A stretch of 64,000 nucleotides of DNA from Sunxiuqinia sp963678245 (GTDB lineage: Bacteria > Bacteroidota > Bacteroidia > Bacteroidales > Prolixibacteraceae): assembly GCA_965140765.1 (NCBI GenBank), contig OZ223307.1:564123-628122 (forward strand). The letters are read 5' to 3'. The notes beneath the pieces were generated by a model that worked only from the letters and a program-made list of their open reading frames with translations, was not told the origin of the DNA and ran no database searches. The position numbers and the translations under genes were made by a program. Positions 16,267-25,585 of the stretch are shown here, piece after piece (the stretch's first letter is position 1; each line of letters opens with the position of its first letter).

Positions 16267-16797
16267 ATGCTACAAATTGTAATGTTTGTTTTGCTCACTT
16301 TAACAATGAATCCTATGGTACTAGTCGAGTTTTCGGAAAACAGTGATTTACAAGCTTGGTTCGTGATAAACGACGGCGTCATGGGTGGGCAATCAACATC
16401 AAGCTTCAACTTAAATGCCGATGGAAACGGACTGTTTAAAGGAAAGGTTTCTCTGGAGAACAACGGTGGATTTGCATCGGTGCATTACCGTTTCGACCCA
16501 CTGGAGATAGCGAATGCAAAAACGCTGGCCTTGTATTTAAAAGGCGATGGCAAAAGATACCAGGCACGAATTTATGCCAATACCAACGATCGGTATTCTT
16601 ACATCGCCTATTTCGAAACATCGGGAGAATGGGAAACCATCGAGGTTCCGTTGGCAAATATGTATCCATCTTTTCGGGGGCGCAAGTTGGATCAGCCCAA
16701 TTTTTCAGCTACACATATCGAAGAAATTGCCTTACTAATCGGCAACAAAAAAGCCGAAAGCTTTCAATTGGAGATTCAGAAGATTCTTTTGATGTAA
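16267..16797 (+). CDS. CIA30-domain protein
   Basis: A 176-residue protein matching the complex I intermediate-associated protein 30 (CIA30, PF08547) domain, a galactose-binding-like jelly roll. Diagnostic stretches are WFVINDGVMGGQSTSSF near the N-terminus, then GLFKGKVSLENNGGFASV, ALYLKGDGKRYQARIYA, YIAYFETSGEWETIEVPL and the C-terminal IGNKKAESFQLEIQKILL. Bacterial members are not assembly factors for complex I in any proven way; they are thought to bind carbohydrate or act with oxidoreductases. The first 17 residues are hydrophobic with three Met, so the exact start (16267, 16306 or 16315) is uncertain and export is possible. It stands alone after the repeat cluster. Confidence 0.88.
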   Translation: MLQIVMFVLLTLTMNPMVLVEFSENSDLQAWFVINDGVMGGQSTSSFNLNADGNGLFKGKVSLENNGGFASVHYRFDPLEIANAKTLALYLKGDGKRYQARIYANTNDRYSYIAYFETSGEWETIEVPLANMYPSFRGRKLDQPNFSATHIEEIALLIGNKKAESFQLEIQKILLM

Positions 16798-16806
16798 CTT
16801 ATCTTG

Positions 16807-16978
16807 ACTGACCAGCAAAACAGAAAACCGAAGGAAAGATTTCAATGGTGGTTGGGCTGACTTCGAGATGCGAAACCCGGGATTCCGCATTTCGAGTGAA
16901 CTGATCTGCCTGAACCAGGACACGGTTTATGTATCGGTGAGTGGTAATCATGTCAGAAAATGGTATCGTTTTGTATGA
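16807..16978 (+). pseudogene. Possible gene remnant
   Basis: One frame, without a proper start, reads LTSKTENRRKDFNGGWADF followed by EMRNPGFRISSELICLNQD and TVYVSVSGNHVRKWYRFV before a TGA at 16976-16978. The sequence looks protein-like (beta strands, sensible composition) but is too short for a domain and has no start codon. It could be the tail of a lost gene or chance. The CIA30 gene ends 9 bases earlier in another frame. Confidence 0.25.
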
Positions 16979-17059
16979 TGATCCTGCGGTCCTGACCCCG
17001 TCCCTGAAGTGCCAACAGCAACCGTGAAAACCAGGTAAAAGAATATTTTGTTATCCGTT

Positions 17060-18916
17060 TTAAAGCTTATCCCTTACATCCAGTCTTTTCCCCTCCTGCC
17101 ATAATATCTGTCCATTGTTGTATTTTATACCCCACCGAGAAAGCTCATTTGATTTATGGGTTTTTGCAAGTAAAGTACGAATGCCGGTTTCGGTGTTCAA
17201 TAAAACAAAATTGTCTCCCTCACGCAGAAAAAGTTGGTTCGTTGCTTTATCGATATGGTAAACTTCTGTCTCAACATTAGCTGCTACATCCCATTGGTGA
17301 AGCGTGGATTGGGTGGCACAGTCGATAAGCTCGATTTTTTGATCACGAAGCCTGACCAGCTTGGCTTTCTCACCGGTGAGAAAGTCTGCAAAAATGCTAT
17401 TGCCTCCGGTTTTATTTAGCTCTTCCATGGCGACAATCTGGTTGTTTTTAAGCTGAAAAAATTCAAAGCCACCATAATTCTTAAAGCAGAAATACTTGCC
17501 GTCTTCTGATATAAAATGCTGATACAATCCGTTATACTCGAGTTTCCCTTCAGCAATAATTTCTTCGGCGATATAATCGTACAGCATAATGTTTTGTCCC
17601 GAAAGTACAATGCCGGTCCCATTGTCAGCAATCGTGGCAATGTGCTCAATATAGGGAACCTGTCCGGAAAAATCGATGGCCTTGTGGTTGCCCGGATCTT
17701 TTAAATCGAGAAAATAAAGTTGACTGAGATCATGCACACTAGCTACTAAATATTTGTTGCCGGGTGAAACTTCAAAATTACCAAAAGGCGGTAACTGAAA
17801 TGTTTCCACGATCTGGTTAAGTTCCGTGTTAAAAACATCCATGTTCTGATAGTTTGACAAGTAGATACAATTTTCAACACCTGACCTGCCATAAACAAAT
17901 TTAGGAGACGAGAAACCGCTGGAGGCCGTTACTTTCATTGCCAAATCTATCGGTCGGGTCCAATTCTCCAAATAAACGGTTCCTTTAGGATCAAACTGGA
18001 GCCATAAATTGTACTTGTATGCGAAACAAGGGTCTGTTATCACAAACGAATCCACCAGTGCATCCCCAATCAGGTAGAGCGGTTCAAAGCCGGAGTTCGT
18101 CCACGAGATGTCATCTTCCATGATCCGGTATCCTTTCAACGCAGCCCAAAACGGTGGTTTTTCCCAGTGCAGCACGATATTCCCTTCTGCGTTATTGGTA
18201 GCGCTAAGTTCTGGCAGAGGGCCCTCGATCTGAAGTGAATTTCCACGATAACGATCGTTTACCCGCACATAGTATATCGAATTTTCGCCGTGATAATTTG
18301 GATCCGTAACCGACGTCTGGTGCTGATCGGTAATAGTAGCCACCAACTGGTCGGGAAGAGCGGTGGGCTGCACATATTTATAGACCTTGTAATTTTCAAA
18401 ATTTAACCCTTTGTATTCTTTCCATCTTAGTTTCAGTAGCCCATTTTGGAAGGAAGTATCCACAATTGACGCCCCCATTTCATAGTCGTCCACAACTTTC
18501 AACACCCAATCTTTCTGCATCAGAAAACCCTCAGCACCAACATGGTCTGCAACGCTTCCGGTACCCGATTGGGTAAACAATTGCAGACTAAGTGTATGTA
18601 TTCCGGGTGTAAATCCCGGGAAATACCAATATGGCTCGAGCCCTCCATGTTGCTCGTCGTTGGGACTTGTTTCTTCCCCGTCAACAATAAACCGCGCCCA
18701 GTTAACCTGATCGCCGTTTCTGGTGTAGTGAAATTCAATCCACTCGTTATTACAGATGTATAGCGTGTCGGTATCAAAGTTGAGTTCTACCTCAATATAG
18801 GGTGGGGTGCCTTCCTTGTCCAGTTCCCTGAAATAGTCACCGTCGGGCGAAAAGTTACAGGAAGACAAAACGGCTACTGCCACTAGCGAAAGCAAAAAAG
18901 GGATTTCCAGCTTCAT
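17060..18916 (-). CDS. Surface or periplasmic lipoprotein with FN3-like and beta-propeller-like regions (paralogue A)
   Basis: A 618-residue SpII lipoprotein: signal MKLEIPFLLSLVAVAVLSSC with the lipid Cys at 20. Residues about 35-140 are a beta sandwich (IEVELNFDTDTLYICNNEWIE). Residues about 150-335 contain FN3-like strands (LKLRWKEYKGLNFENYKVY, NIVLHWEKPPFWAALKGYRI). Residues about 345-618 look like WD/propeller blades (YLVASVHDLSQLYFLDLKD, ATIADNGTGIVLSGQNIMLYD, HFISEDGKYFCFKNYGGFEFF). It has the same length class and domain order as the lipoprotein at 19690-21579, and both share stretches such as Y-x-V-Y-x-x-P and the W-x-x-Y/F-x-x-F-x-x-Y core. Function is unknown. It is the last gene of a three-gene unit. 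Confidence 0.75.
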   Translation of the reverse strand: MKLEIPFLLSLVAVAVLSSCNFSPDGDYFRELDKEGTPPYIEVELNFDTDTLYICNNEWIEFHYTRNGDQVNWARFIVDGEETSPNDEQHGGLEPYWYFPGFTPGIHTLSLQLFTQSGTGSVADHVGAEGFLMQKDWVLKVVDDYEMGASIVDTSFQNGLLKLRWKEYKGLNFENYKVYKYVQPTALPDQLVATITDQHQTSVTDPNYHGENSIYYVRVNDRYRGNSLQIEGPLPELSATNNAEGNIVLHWEKPPFWAALKGYRIMEDDISWTNSGFEPLYLIGDALVDSFVITDPCFAYKYNLWLQFDPKGTVYLENWTRPIDLAMKVTASSGFSSPKFVYGRSGVENCIYLSNYQNMDVFNTELNQIVETFQLPPFGNFEVSPGNKYLVASVHDLSQLYFLDLKDPGNHKAIDFSGQVPYIEHIATIADNGTGIVLSGQNIMLYDYIAEEIIAEGKLEYNGLYQHFISEDGKYFCFKNYGGFEFFQLKNNQIVAMEELNKTGGNSIFADFLTGEKAKLVRLRDQKIELIDCATQSTLHQWDVAANVETEVYHIDKATNQLFLREGDNFVLLNTETGIRTLLAKTHKSNELSRWGIKYNNGQILWQEGKRLDVRDKL

Positions 18917-18963
18917 TTGATTTGATTTATGATCGGGTAACAGATCGTTTAATTAATAGCATT

Positions 18964-19680
18964 TTACTCCGGCTTTCCAAAAACGAATGACACTTGGACT
19001 CCCGCACGCAGGCCTGACCATTCGGGTGTTGCCTCCTTCCCGTCTGGTTCCAGCCATTGCTTTTTGTTGTCTTTCAGATAAAGCTTTCCTGAAAAATCCA
19101 TCAGGTAGCCTACGTTGAGTTGGAACATCAAGGGAAGGAGCTTGTAAGTCAGGGCCAAGCCGGGCTCGGCGGAGTATCCGGTTGCTCTGAAGTCGTATGA
19201 ATCTTTTTCTACTGTTTCCGGCGGCCCCACCAACATAAGATAATCTTTGGCATTAAGGGACGAACGCAGCCAAGAGCCATCCACATAAACACCCGCCGAC
19301 CAATTGTTTTGCCGGATGAAATCTTTTCGTACGGAAAGCCCCAGCTGGTTACCGTTGATCAGCGCATCCAGATTAACCCGCCCTGAATAGTCGGATACGG
19401 TGGATCTGCCACCGGTAGAGCTGAAGGCATAGAACACGCCAAGCTTATCAAATACCCACAGGCCGTTAAGCGCTATCTCTGCCCGGTAGTAAGGCATGAT
19501 CGGATAATTCTCGGTGGTTTTAAGCGGCAAGTTGCTTTCCCGTACCCGCCAGGCTTGAAAGTCTTTCAAGCTGCCCATCGAATAGCTGCCGTAGCCAATA
19601 CTTGCACCCACAGAGAATCGTTGCGAGAACGAAAACAAAACCATTAAAACCAATGTACAGGTTAATAAAATCCTCTTCAT
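18964..19680 (-). CDS. Outer-membrane beta-barrel protein between two paralogous lipoproteins
   Basis: A 238-residue protein with signal peptide MKRILLTCTLVLMVLFSFSQ and alternating amphipathic strands (RFSVGASIGYGSYSMG, YYRAEIALNGLWVFDKLGVFYAF, QLGLSVRKDF, SAGVYVDGSWL, EPGLALTYKLLPLMFQLNVGYLM, GLRAGVQVSFVFG). It ends in SFVFGKPE, just past a barrel-like terminal strand. No family can be named. The next gene downstream starts 47 bases on, and the upstream lipoprotein ends 9 bases before this start, so the three are probably one transcript. A barrel with two lipoproteins suggests a surface-exposed complex, which is inference. Confidence 0.72.
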   Translation of the reverse strand: MKRILLTCTLVLMVLFSFSQRFSVGASIGYGSYSMGSLKDFQAWRVRESNLPLKTTENYPIMPYYRAEIALNGLWVFDKLGVFYAFSSTGGRSTVSDYSGRVNLDALINGNQLGLSVRKDFIRQNNWSAGVYVDGSWLRSSLNAKDYLMLVGPPETVEKDSYDFRATGYSAEPGLALTYKLLPLMFQLNVGYLMDFSGKLYLKDNKKQWLEPDGKEATPEWSGLRAGVQVSFVFGKPE

Positions 19681-19689
19681 AGTATCTTT

Positions 19690-21579
19690 TTAAAATATAG
19701 AAATATCAATACCAAACCCTTTGCTGCTAAACAGATGCGACCGGTACAAATAAAAGTTATCGGTCTTCGGGCTGAGCGGCACCCGGCTGTTCAGGTCCCC
19801 GGTATCATAGTGGTACACATATACAAATTCCCGGTCGCCATAGTCGGGGCTTTGTATAGTAAAAGCCACCAGCTCACTGACGGGGTCTATGCCCGCGAAG
19901 TAGCCTGCTTTGACCTGAAATCCGGAGACCTCCTGAAGGCTTTCCGCATCAAAAATGCCAAAATGATTTTCGGTAGCCCCTTCCATGTTAAACTGGTAAC
20001 CAGTCAATGCTGCCAGTCGATGCCCGCCATCCGGCACCCAAGTAAGAACCGAATAATTGTTAGCAGGTAACGATCCAATGGCTTCGAAGCCCGTTGCTGT
20101 GACCCGCCAGATGGTTATTGTCATCTGGTCGGCATAGCCCAAATACTTCCGGGTAAAAATATAGTTGCCGTCAGGTGAAAGTGTAGACCAATCCAACTCT
20201 TGGTTGTCCGATGAAACCACCATCTGTTGGTTGGTCAAATCGTATAAACCGGTGCTGAAACCTACAGGCCCCACCAGCCGGTTGTTGGCCGAAATGGAAA
20301 GGTTGCTCCAGAACCCATTTAAGCCAAAGTCTGAGTAACTGTGAGTGGTGATTTGATCCAGTTCGTTGTGGGAATGCAAGGTCATGTCCGAATAGACTTG
20401 CGTTACAAGCTTCTGGTCGTAAAGAGACACAAACCAATGCTCGAAGAAACTACTTCCGCACGAATCCTTTTTCACCAATTCCGGATACGCATATTGCCTG
20501 ATCTTTCCTTCGCCATATCCATAAAACAGGTTGTTAACCGGGTCGCCAATAAATTTTTCGAAAGGGCTGAACTTGATGCCGATGCCAAAGGAAACCGACG
20601 ACCGCATCACCTGGATGTCTTCGTTTGCCGGGATATTGGTTTTGGGGTAAACCGACAGGGTATATTCCGAAGTACTTCCAAACAGCAGGTTGTTTGCCAC
20701 GAAGGCAGTATCGGTTGAGTTTTCGGAAGAAAACAGAGTGATGGCTGGCTGGGGATAATGGTCAGGCACTGTGACCGTCACGTGATCCACCGCCCGATGA
20801 AAGGCGTTTTGGGTCCAACGGAATGACGCGCTGTCACCCTTCACCCAAAGTAGTTCCAGTTGTGGCTTTGGAAAGTCGAACTGCTGTTTTTGACTCGTAG
20901 CCTTTTGTTGGCTACCATAAACTTCGACCCAATAAATTCCGGTGCCCCCAATAAACGACGAATCCAGCCAGCTATGTTGTGTGGGATCGGTGATCTCGGC
21001 AATTACATGCGCTTGCCCGGACCACTCGACTTCGCCAAAGTTTCTGTATAAAATGTATTTCTGAAAATTAAAACGCTCATATTCCTCCCATTCGATCTCC
21101 AGGATGCCGTCCTTGTTTTCAATACGGGTAATCTCTACCACGTTTGGACTGCCCCCGTCCAGCAGTACCTCCCATTCTTGTTTAAAAACGAAACCCTCTG
21201 CCTTTAGCATATCGGCCAGGCTGCCAGTGTTGGTGTCGGTGTTCACTACCATAGACATGGTTTCCGTACCAATTCCCCAGGGCGAAGGCTCAAACACAAA
21301 ACCACCAACGGCTTTATTGTCTGAGTGGATGAGCTGGTCACCAACATAAAATTCCACGTTATATACGGTAAGCCCAAAAGTGTTTAAATCATAGCTGACC
21401 CAGGTGGGTACTGTAAACAGGTATTGGTTTTCGAAAGGCGAAAGGCTGACCTGGATCATCGTTGTAGTATCGGGCGGGGCAATTTCCAGAAAGTTCTCGC
21501 TGTCCAATTGGTGCTCACACGACCACAGGGCGGCCGACAGGCCAACAAAAACCGCGAGGGAAAGCATGTTTCTTTTCAT
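19690..21579 (-). CDS. Surface or periplasmic lipoprotein with FN3-like and beta-propeller-like regions (paralogue B)
   Basis: A 629-residue SpII lipoprotein when started at the ATG 21577-21579: MKRNMLSLAVFVGLSAALWSC with the lipid Cys at 21. The frame is open to 21663, but that would put 28 residues before the signal peptide. The mature protein parallels the gene at 17060-18916: N-terminal sandwich (MIQVSLSPFENQYLFTVPTW), FN3-like region (ILEIEWEEYERFNFQKYILY, GIYWVEVYGSQQ), then propeller-like blades (YGYGEGKIRQYAYPELVKKD, WSTLSPDGNYIFTRKYLGYA, GIFDAESLQEVSGFQ, VAFTIQSPDYGDREFVYVYH). Both lack known catalytic motifs, which favours binding or adhesion. It is first in the three-gene unit with the barrel. 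Confidence 0.75.
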   Translation of the reverse strand: MKRNMLSLAVFVGLSAALWSCEHQLDSENFLEIAPPDTTTMIQVSLSPFENQYLFTVPTWVSYDLNTFGLTVYNVEFYVGDQLIHSDNKAVGGFVFEPSPWGIGTETMSMVVNTDTNTGSLADMLKAEGFVFKQEWEVLLDGGSPNVVEITRIENKDGILEIEWEEYERFNFQKYILYRNFGEVEWSGQAHVIAEITDPTQHSWLDSSFIGGTGIYWVEVYGSQQKATSQKQQFDFPKPQLELLWVKGDSASFRWTQNAFHRAVDHVTVTVPDHYPQPAITLFSSENSTDTAFVANNLLFGSTSEYTLSVYPKTNIPANEDIQVMRSSVSFGIGIKFSPFEKFIGDPVNNLFYGYGEGKIRQYAYPELVKKDSCGSSFFEHWFVSLYDQKLVTQVYSDMTLHSHNELDQITTHSYSDFGLNGFWSNLSISANNRLVGPVGFSTGLYDLTNQQMVVSSDNQELDWSTLSPDGNYIFTRKYLGYADQMTITIWRVTATGFEAIGSLPANNYSVLTWVPDGGHRLAALTGYQFNMEGATENHFGIFDAESLQEVSGFQVKAGYFAGIDPVSELVAFTIQSPDYGDREFVYVYHYDTGDLNSRVPLSPKTDNFYLYRSHLFSSKGFGIDISIF

Positions 21580-21819
21580 TGAAAGCTGGATTTGAAAACA
21601 GTTTGAAAATATACATTTTATAATCGAAAATGGATACTCGTCCGTCCTTATTAGCTTATTCATTCTGTTTCTAAATAACTGTCAGCAAAGCCAGAGAGAA
21701 GCCAATGCTCCGTGACTCTTTCTTGTTCGCTTACGAACACCTTAATCGGGATGCATGAATGCACTATAACCCCTACGTATCCTGTTTTCAGCTGACAAAT
21801 AAGCCCAAACGATGGTAGA

Positions 21820-22090
21820 GCCAGGCTGGGACAAGATCCGGGAGGAACGCCGCCAGCGACTGCCTGGAAGTGGCTTGCTACCCGCTGGCACCCAATTGCG
21901 GTTTGGGGCAACACATGCAATAAGAACGGGACGTCAGATATTAGAACCAGGAGCCTGGATTTTCGAATGTATAAACTGCTGTAATTCACTGAACGATTGC
22001 TTCGCTTTGTTCGCAATGACGGAAGTGTAAAACGTTATTGCGAGGGTGAAAAGGCCGAAGGAATCTGTTTCGTTCAATATTTAATGATAG
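21820..22090. repeat. Interspersed repeat, copy 3 (diverged)
   Basis: Within the gap 21580-22110. GCGGTTTGGGGCAACACATGC with AATAAGAACGGGACG matches the GGGGTTTGGGGC..CAACAAGAACAAG module. GATTGCTTCGCTTTGTTCGC with AATGACGG, and later GTTATTGCGAGGGTGAAAAG with GAAGGAATCTGTTTCG, match the GCAATGACG and GAAGCAATCTGTTTC parts of the 6.4 and 15.9 kb copies. Open frames in this stretch are accidental. Confidence 0.7.
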
Positions 22091-22110
22091 GGACCTATAG
22101 ACAGCATAAC

Positions 22111-22899
22111 TTAAACCATACTCATTTCGCGAAGACGCGCTTTTACGACAATAAAAATGCCATACATAAGCAGTCCGGCGGCAATTAATATGAGTACAAT
22201 TGTTCCGAATTCATGCTGTAAAAAACTGAACGCATCTTTGGTTCCGCCCGCCTGATCAGAATTTGATGTCAAAGCGGCTTTGTAGGTCAAAAAAGCGATA
22301 ACACCAATGACGACTCCTCGGGCAGTGTAACCAATTTTTCCGAAAGTCAGGATCGTCTTTTGAGCTTTTTCAGACAAGCCCTGTTTCTTTACTTTATTCT
22401 GGTATTTATTTGAATAGGCACGAAACATTTGATACAATGCTTTACCCACAAAGACAGTCGCAATAATCGCGACAATAATTTGGCCGTATGTTTCTGTGAG
22501 TGCTTTCGCAACAATTGCTTCTTGTCCGCCACCCGAACCACCGCCTCCGGAACTAATGAGAATATCAATTGCAGAAAAAGCCAGAGCTCCATAAAATACA
22601 CCACTGGAAAAGTAGCCTATCCTTCTGGCAAGTCCTTTTGCATCATTGCCTTTGTCTTCCGGATCGATAAATGCCTGGTAGAAACGCCAAGAAACATAAG
22701 CCAGAAGACCAGCTGCTGTTATTGCCAGCAAGATTGTTCCGATTGTACTTCCCGACAAAAATTTAAGGGCATCGCTGCTGCCAGATTTCGAACCTCCACG
22801 CCCCAAAGCAGCCATCAAGGTTAAGCCTCCAATCAAAATATACACGAATCCTTTTGTTCCGATGCCAAAACGCATCAAATTCTCTTTATTTTTTTCCAT
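22111..22899 (-). CDS. DUF1206 integral membrane protein
   Basis: A 262-residue inner-membrane protein with three repeats of a two-helix DUF1206 unit. Each starts with a gene-internal motif like IGTKGFVYILIGGLTLMAAL (residues 13-32), IGYFSSGVFYGALAFSAIDI (about 92-111) and IGYTARGVVIGVIAFLTYKA (about 190-209). Each pairs with a second helix (TIGTILLAITAAGLLAYVSW, IIVAIIATVFVGKALYQMF, TIVLILIAAGLLMYGIFIVV). Six membrane segments are expected and the length is normal. A Gly-rich loop (SSGGGGSGGGQE) follows the third helix. The biochemical role of the family is unknown. It stands alone between repeat stretches. Confidence 0.92.
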   Translation of the reverse strand: MEKNKENLMRFGIGTKGFVYILIGGLTLMAALGRGGSKSGSSDALKFLSGSTIGTILLAITAAGLLAYVSWRFYQAFIDPEDKGNDAKGLARRIGYFSSGVFYGALAFSAIDILISSGGGGSGGGQEAIVAKALTETYGQIIVAIIATVFVGKALYQMFRAYSNKYQNKVKKQGLSEKAQKTILTFGKIGYTARGVVIGVIAFLTYKAALTSNSDQAGGTKDAFSFLQHEFGTIVLILIAAGLLMYGIFIVVKARLREMSMV

Positions 22900-23029
22900 A
22901 CATTAGACTATGTTTGGGAGTAAATGTGAATACCTATGAAACCGTCTTGTGAGTAAAAAAGTTTAATATACCGCACCCCATATTAATTATATTTAACTAC
23001 AGAAGAGCGGTATTAATGCTTTTGGTTTC

Positions 23030-23095
23030 TTCGTTCATAGAAAGAGAAAAGGAATTGGAGGTTAGAGCAACGCCCCAACATAAGCCAAAGAAAGG
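23030..23095. repeat. Partial interspersed repeat (GGAATTGGAGG module)
   Basis: TTCTTCGTTCATAGAAAGAG then AAAAGGAATTGGAGGTTAGA then GCAACGCCCCAACATAAGCC matches the module at 6785-6846. It lies in the 301-base gap 22900-23200, which holds nothing else that I recognise. Confidence 0.6.
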
Positions 23096-23200
23096 GCTAT
23101 TCAAAAAACCACGACTGATTTGTGCAACGCTTGCTTCAGTTAGAATTAGCTGAGATTTTCAGCTAATTTGTTCCGGTTTCAATCGGAAACTCCCGGTGGT

Positions 23201-23878
23201 TTATTCTTCTTCATCGGGGTCTACAAACGGCTGCACGGTACATTCATATTCCAGCTGTTCAAAGTCGTTTTTAGTCAACCATTTTTCGGAAATCGTAATC
23301 GAATAAACATGGTTTCCCTTGTGCTGCAAATCCCATACTATTCCTTCTGCTTCGGGAAAGGGCTTTTTTCCCTCTAGTTGATCGCTCAGTAAGCGATTGA
23401 TTAAATTGTTTTCTGAAAGACCTTGACTCAGCGCTTTCAGGGCGGTCTCCTTCGTGATTTCCTCCGGGGTTTTATTTTTGTTGGTAAGTTCAAATTGTAC
23501 CATGTTTACCTTGCCCTGTGGGAACTTTCCGTTGTAAGCTTGATAAAGCAGCTGGTTAATGTTGAACAAATCATGGTGAAGATCAATCTCTGAATAATTT
23601 TCGAAGACTTTTACCCGTAGCATTTCGTGCGAAAGATTGTCAATCTGTCCTTCGGACAGAACATCCGAAAGTTTGTAGTCAAGCATAATGGCAGCGGCCT
23701 CGTTAGGTTCAAAGTCGGAAATGGCCATAAAAAGGTATTCCTTCAAGTCGGCGGGTTTTAATTGTTCTGCATCGGGATACTCAAATCTTGCCAGCAATTC
23801 CTGAAAGTCGTTGTTATTCCAAGCTCCTTCCAGTTTACCGGTGCTTTTTACATCGTCTATCTTTACGAAATACTTCAT
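23201..23878 (-). CDS. Cytoplasmic hypothetical protein
   Basis: A 225-residue acidic protein without signal peptide or membrane segment; no family is recognised. It starts MKYFVKIDDVKSTGKLEGAW, with a helical middle (DLKEYLFMAISDFEPNEAAAIML, DNLSHEMLRVKVFENYSE, LFNINQLLYQAYNGKFPQG) and a C-terminal beta part (GIVWDLQHKGNHVYSITISE, FEQLEYECTVQPF) ending in an acidic tail. The conserved-looking tripeptide pattern and the lack of low complexity favour a real gene. The neighbours (repeat DNA and a secreted phosphoesterase) give no clue to function. Confidence 0.7.
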   Translation of the reverse strand: MKYFVKIDDVKSTGKLEGAWNNNDFQELLARFEYPDAEQLKPADLKEYLFMAISDFEPNEAAAIMLDYKLSDVLSEGQIDNLSHEMLRVKVFENYSEIDLHHDLFNINQLLYQAYNGKFPQGKVNMVQFELTNKNKTPEEITKETALKALSQGLSENNLINRLLSDQLEGKKPFPEAEGIVWDLQHKGNHVYSITISEKWLTKNDFEQLEYECTVQPFVDPDEEE

Positions 23879-24142
23879 TCTATTTGTTGTTGGTTTCTAC
23901 TTTACTAACTGCCGCCTTGGCTAATTGTTTCATTTTTTATTGAATCCGAACAACTACCGCATAGACTACTCTTTCATTTCGCATTTGCGATTCTGACTTA
24001 ATTGGAATGGGTTCATCATCCCATTTAACTGAAAACGTCCTACTTGAGGTTTTCAGACTTCAATCCGTTGGACTCGGGTGTGTCGATTTATAATCGATGG
24101 ATCTTAAAAATGCACGGATGCAAACCCTATCAGAGCTACACT

Positions 24143-25372
24143 CTAATGGCGAATCGTAATAACAGATCCATTCTCAGGATTCCAAACATCTAAGTTTTCA
24201 GGAATTTCAAAGGGATCGGAATCGGAAACCGAAGAAACCTCCTCGGCATTATCCACTTTTATAGTTCTTACCTCAATCTGTTCTTTATCAATAAATATCC
24301 ATTTAAACTGGTTAAACATTCCATGGTCGCGTGTCCAGATTTTTGCATCATCGCTCGAACGAAGTGGGGCTCCCCAACAACCTTCACCAACATAAACTGT
24401 CCCTCTCCTATCATCTCTTTCAAAACCCTCTTCACTCTTACTTTTTGTCGAAGGCTTTACAGGCCAAGTAGATTTAACGGTGTGCGCATCACATTCAACC
24501 ACAAGTTTCACTTTCTCATCGTAAAACAAGTTAGCCCACTCCATATATTGTACGTTTCCTTCTCTTTTGCTGGAGACATGGGGACGCATGGGTTTATGAT
24601 ATTGTACTATTTTCCAGCCCGTATTTTTATTTCGTGTTAAATCCTTCTTAAGCCAGGCTGTCTGCTCTCCAGCAATTGAAATTTCTGTATTTAATACATA
24701 AACACGCACTAATTCATCCCCACAAGTTACACCGTAATATACTTTCTCTGAAGGCACATCAAAAAGGTTATAAATCATATCATTGGTTCGTTCATGATTG
24801 CCCCGGCTAGCAATAACAGGATACATTCTACCATCTTCGCTAATGGTAAGTTGCCAGTCATCCAACCATTTTTTCCATTGTTCAGGAGTGCCACTACTCG
24901 TCATATCTCCACCAAAAAGCACCGCATTAGGCCTTAGTTTACTAACCAGCAAATTTGCATTTCTACGGGGTGTGGGATTATTGCGCGAATCACCTCCCGC
25001 AACAAACGACATCCTGGAATTGGATTCCATGGGGGCCGTTTTAAACCAATATCGCTTGCTTATCCCCTCGCTGTCTTTTATAACAAAAAAATAAGAGGTA
25101 TTTGGAATAAGGCCACTTAATCGAACAAACTTATTTTCCATTTCGCCAAAAACTACGGTCCGGTCGGGCTGAGCCTTCTCCTTGTAGTTTTTCCATGAAG
25201 TTCCATGGTCTTCTTTTCCATAATACACTGTAGGGGAAACACCTGAAACCTGGTTCCAGCCAATAACAATACTTGTAGCCGGATTATCACGCAAGGTAAG
25301 TCGGTATTTATCGGTTTTCGAATAGCTTTGTACAAAAACAAAAAGCAGTGCAAGAAAAAAAAACAGTCTCAT
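24143..25372 (-). CDS. Secreted purple-acid-phosphatase-like metallophosphoesterase
   Basis: A 409-residue exported protein: signal MRLFFFLALLFVFVQSYS, an N-terminal FN3-like domain (RLTLRDNPATSIVIGWNQVS ... LIPNTSYFFVIKDSEG, residues about 22-108) and a calcineurin-type metallophosphoesterase domain. The metal-ligand motifs are in the expected order: AGGDSR, VLFGGDMTSSG, SRGNHERT, QYHKP and VVECDAHTV. This layout is that of bacterial purple-acid-phosphatase-like enzymes, which act on phosphomonoesters or diesters outside the cytoplasm with a Fe/Zn-type dimetal centre. The usual last GHxH is replaced here by CDAH, so one ligand position is uncertain. It has its own promoter and lies apart from the Pho cluster; no Pho-like boxes were seen upstream. 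Confidence 0.87.
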   Translation of the reverse strand: MRLFFFLALLFVFVQSYSKTDKYRLTLRDNPATSIVIGWNQVSGVSPTVYYGKEDHGTSWKNYKEKAQPDRTVVFGEMENKFVRLSGLIPNTSYFFVIKDSEGISKRYWFKTAPMESNSRMSFVAGGDSRNNPTPRRNANLLVSKLRPNAVLFGGDMTSSGTPEQWKKWLDDWQLTISEDGRMYPVIASRGNHERTNDMIYNLFDVPSEKVYYGVTCGDELVRVYVLNTEISIAGEQTAWLKKDLTRNKNTGWKIVQYHKPMRPHVSSKREGNVQYMEWANLFYDEKVKLVVECDAHTVKSTWPVKPSTKSKSEEGFERDDRRGTVYVGEGCWGAPLRSSDDAKIWTRDHGMFNQFKWIFIDKEQIEVRTIKVDNAEEVSSVSDSDPFEIPENLDVWNPENGSVITIRH

Positions 25373-25399
25373 ATTTTAGATTTTTATCTTCGAGTATAC

Positions 25400-25407
25400 C
25401 AAACATA
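25400..25407 (-). promoter_or_regulatory. -7 promoter element of the metallophosphoesterase gene
   Basis: On the minus strand it reads TATGTTTG, an exact TAnnTTTG match, 28 bases before the ATG. The -33 region holds only a weak GTTG. Confidence 0.4.
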
Positions 25408-25585
25408 GTACCGAAGAGTAATGTTTAATATCAACTATAACTTAAATGGTTTCAGAGATTTTGAGTTTAGGTAAAAAAACAGAGATATCGCTACATTTCT
25501 GTTTAATTTTTCTAACGAAGAATGAAATCATCAGGCTCATTTAGTGTTATTTTTTAGTATAAATCACAGGGAAAATCGACAACCG

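Noticed and set aside
24143..25372. Membership of the metallophosphoesterase in the Pho regulon
   Set aside because: No CTGTAAT-type direct repeats are visible upstream; only an ordinary -7 box is seen.
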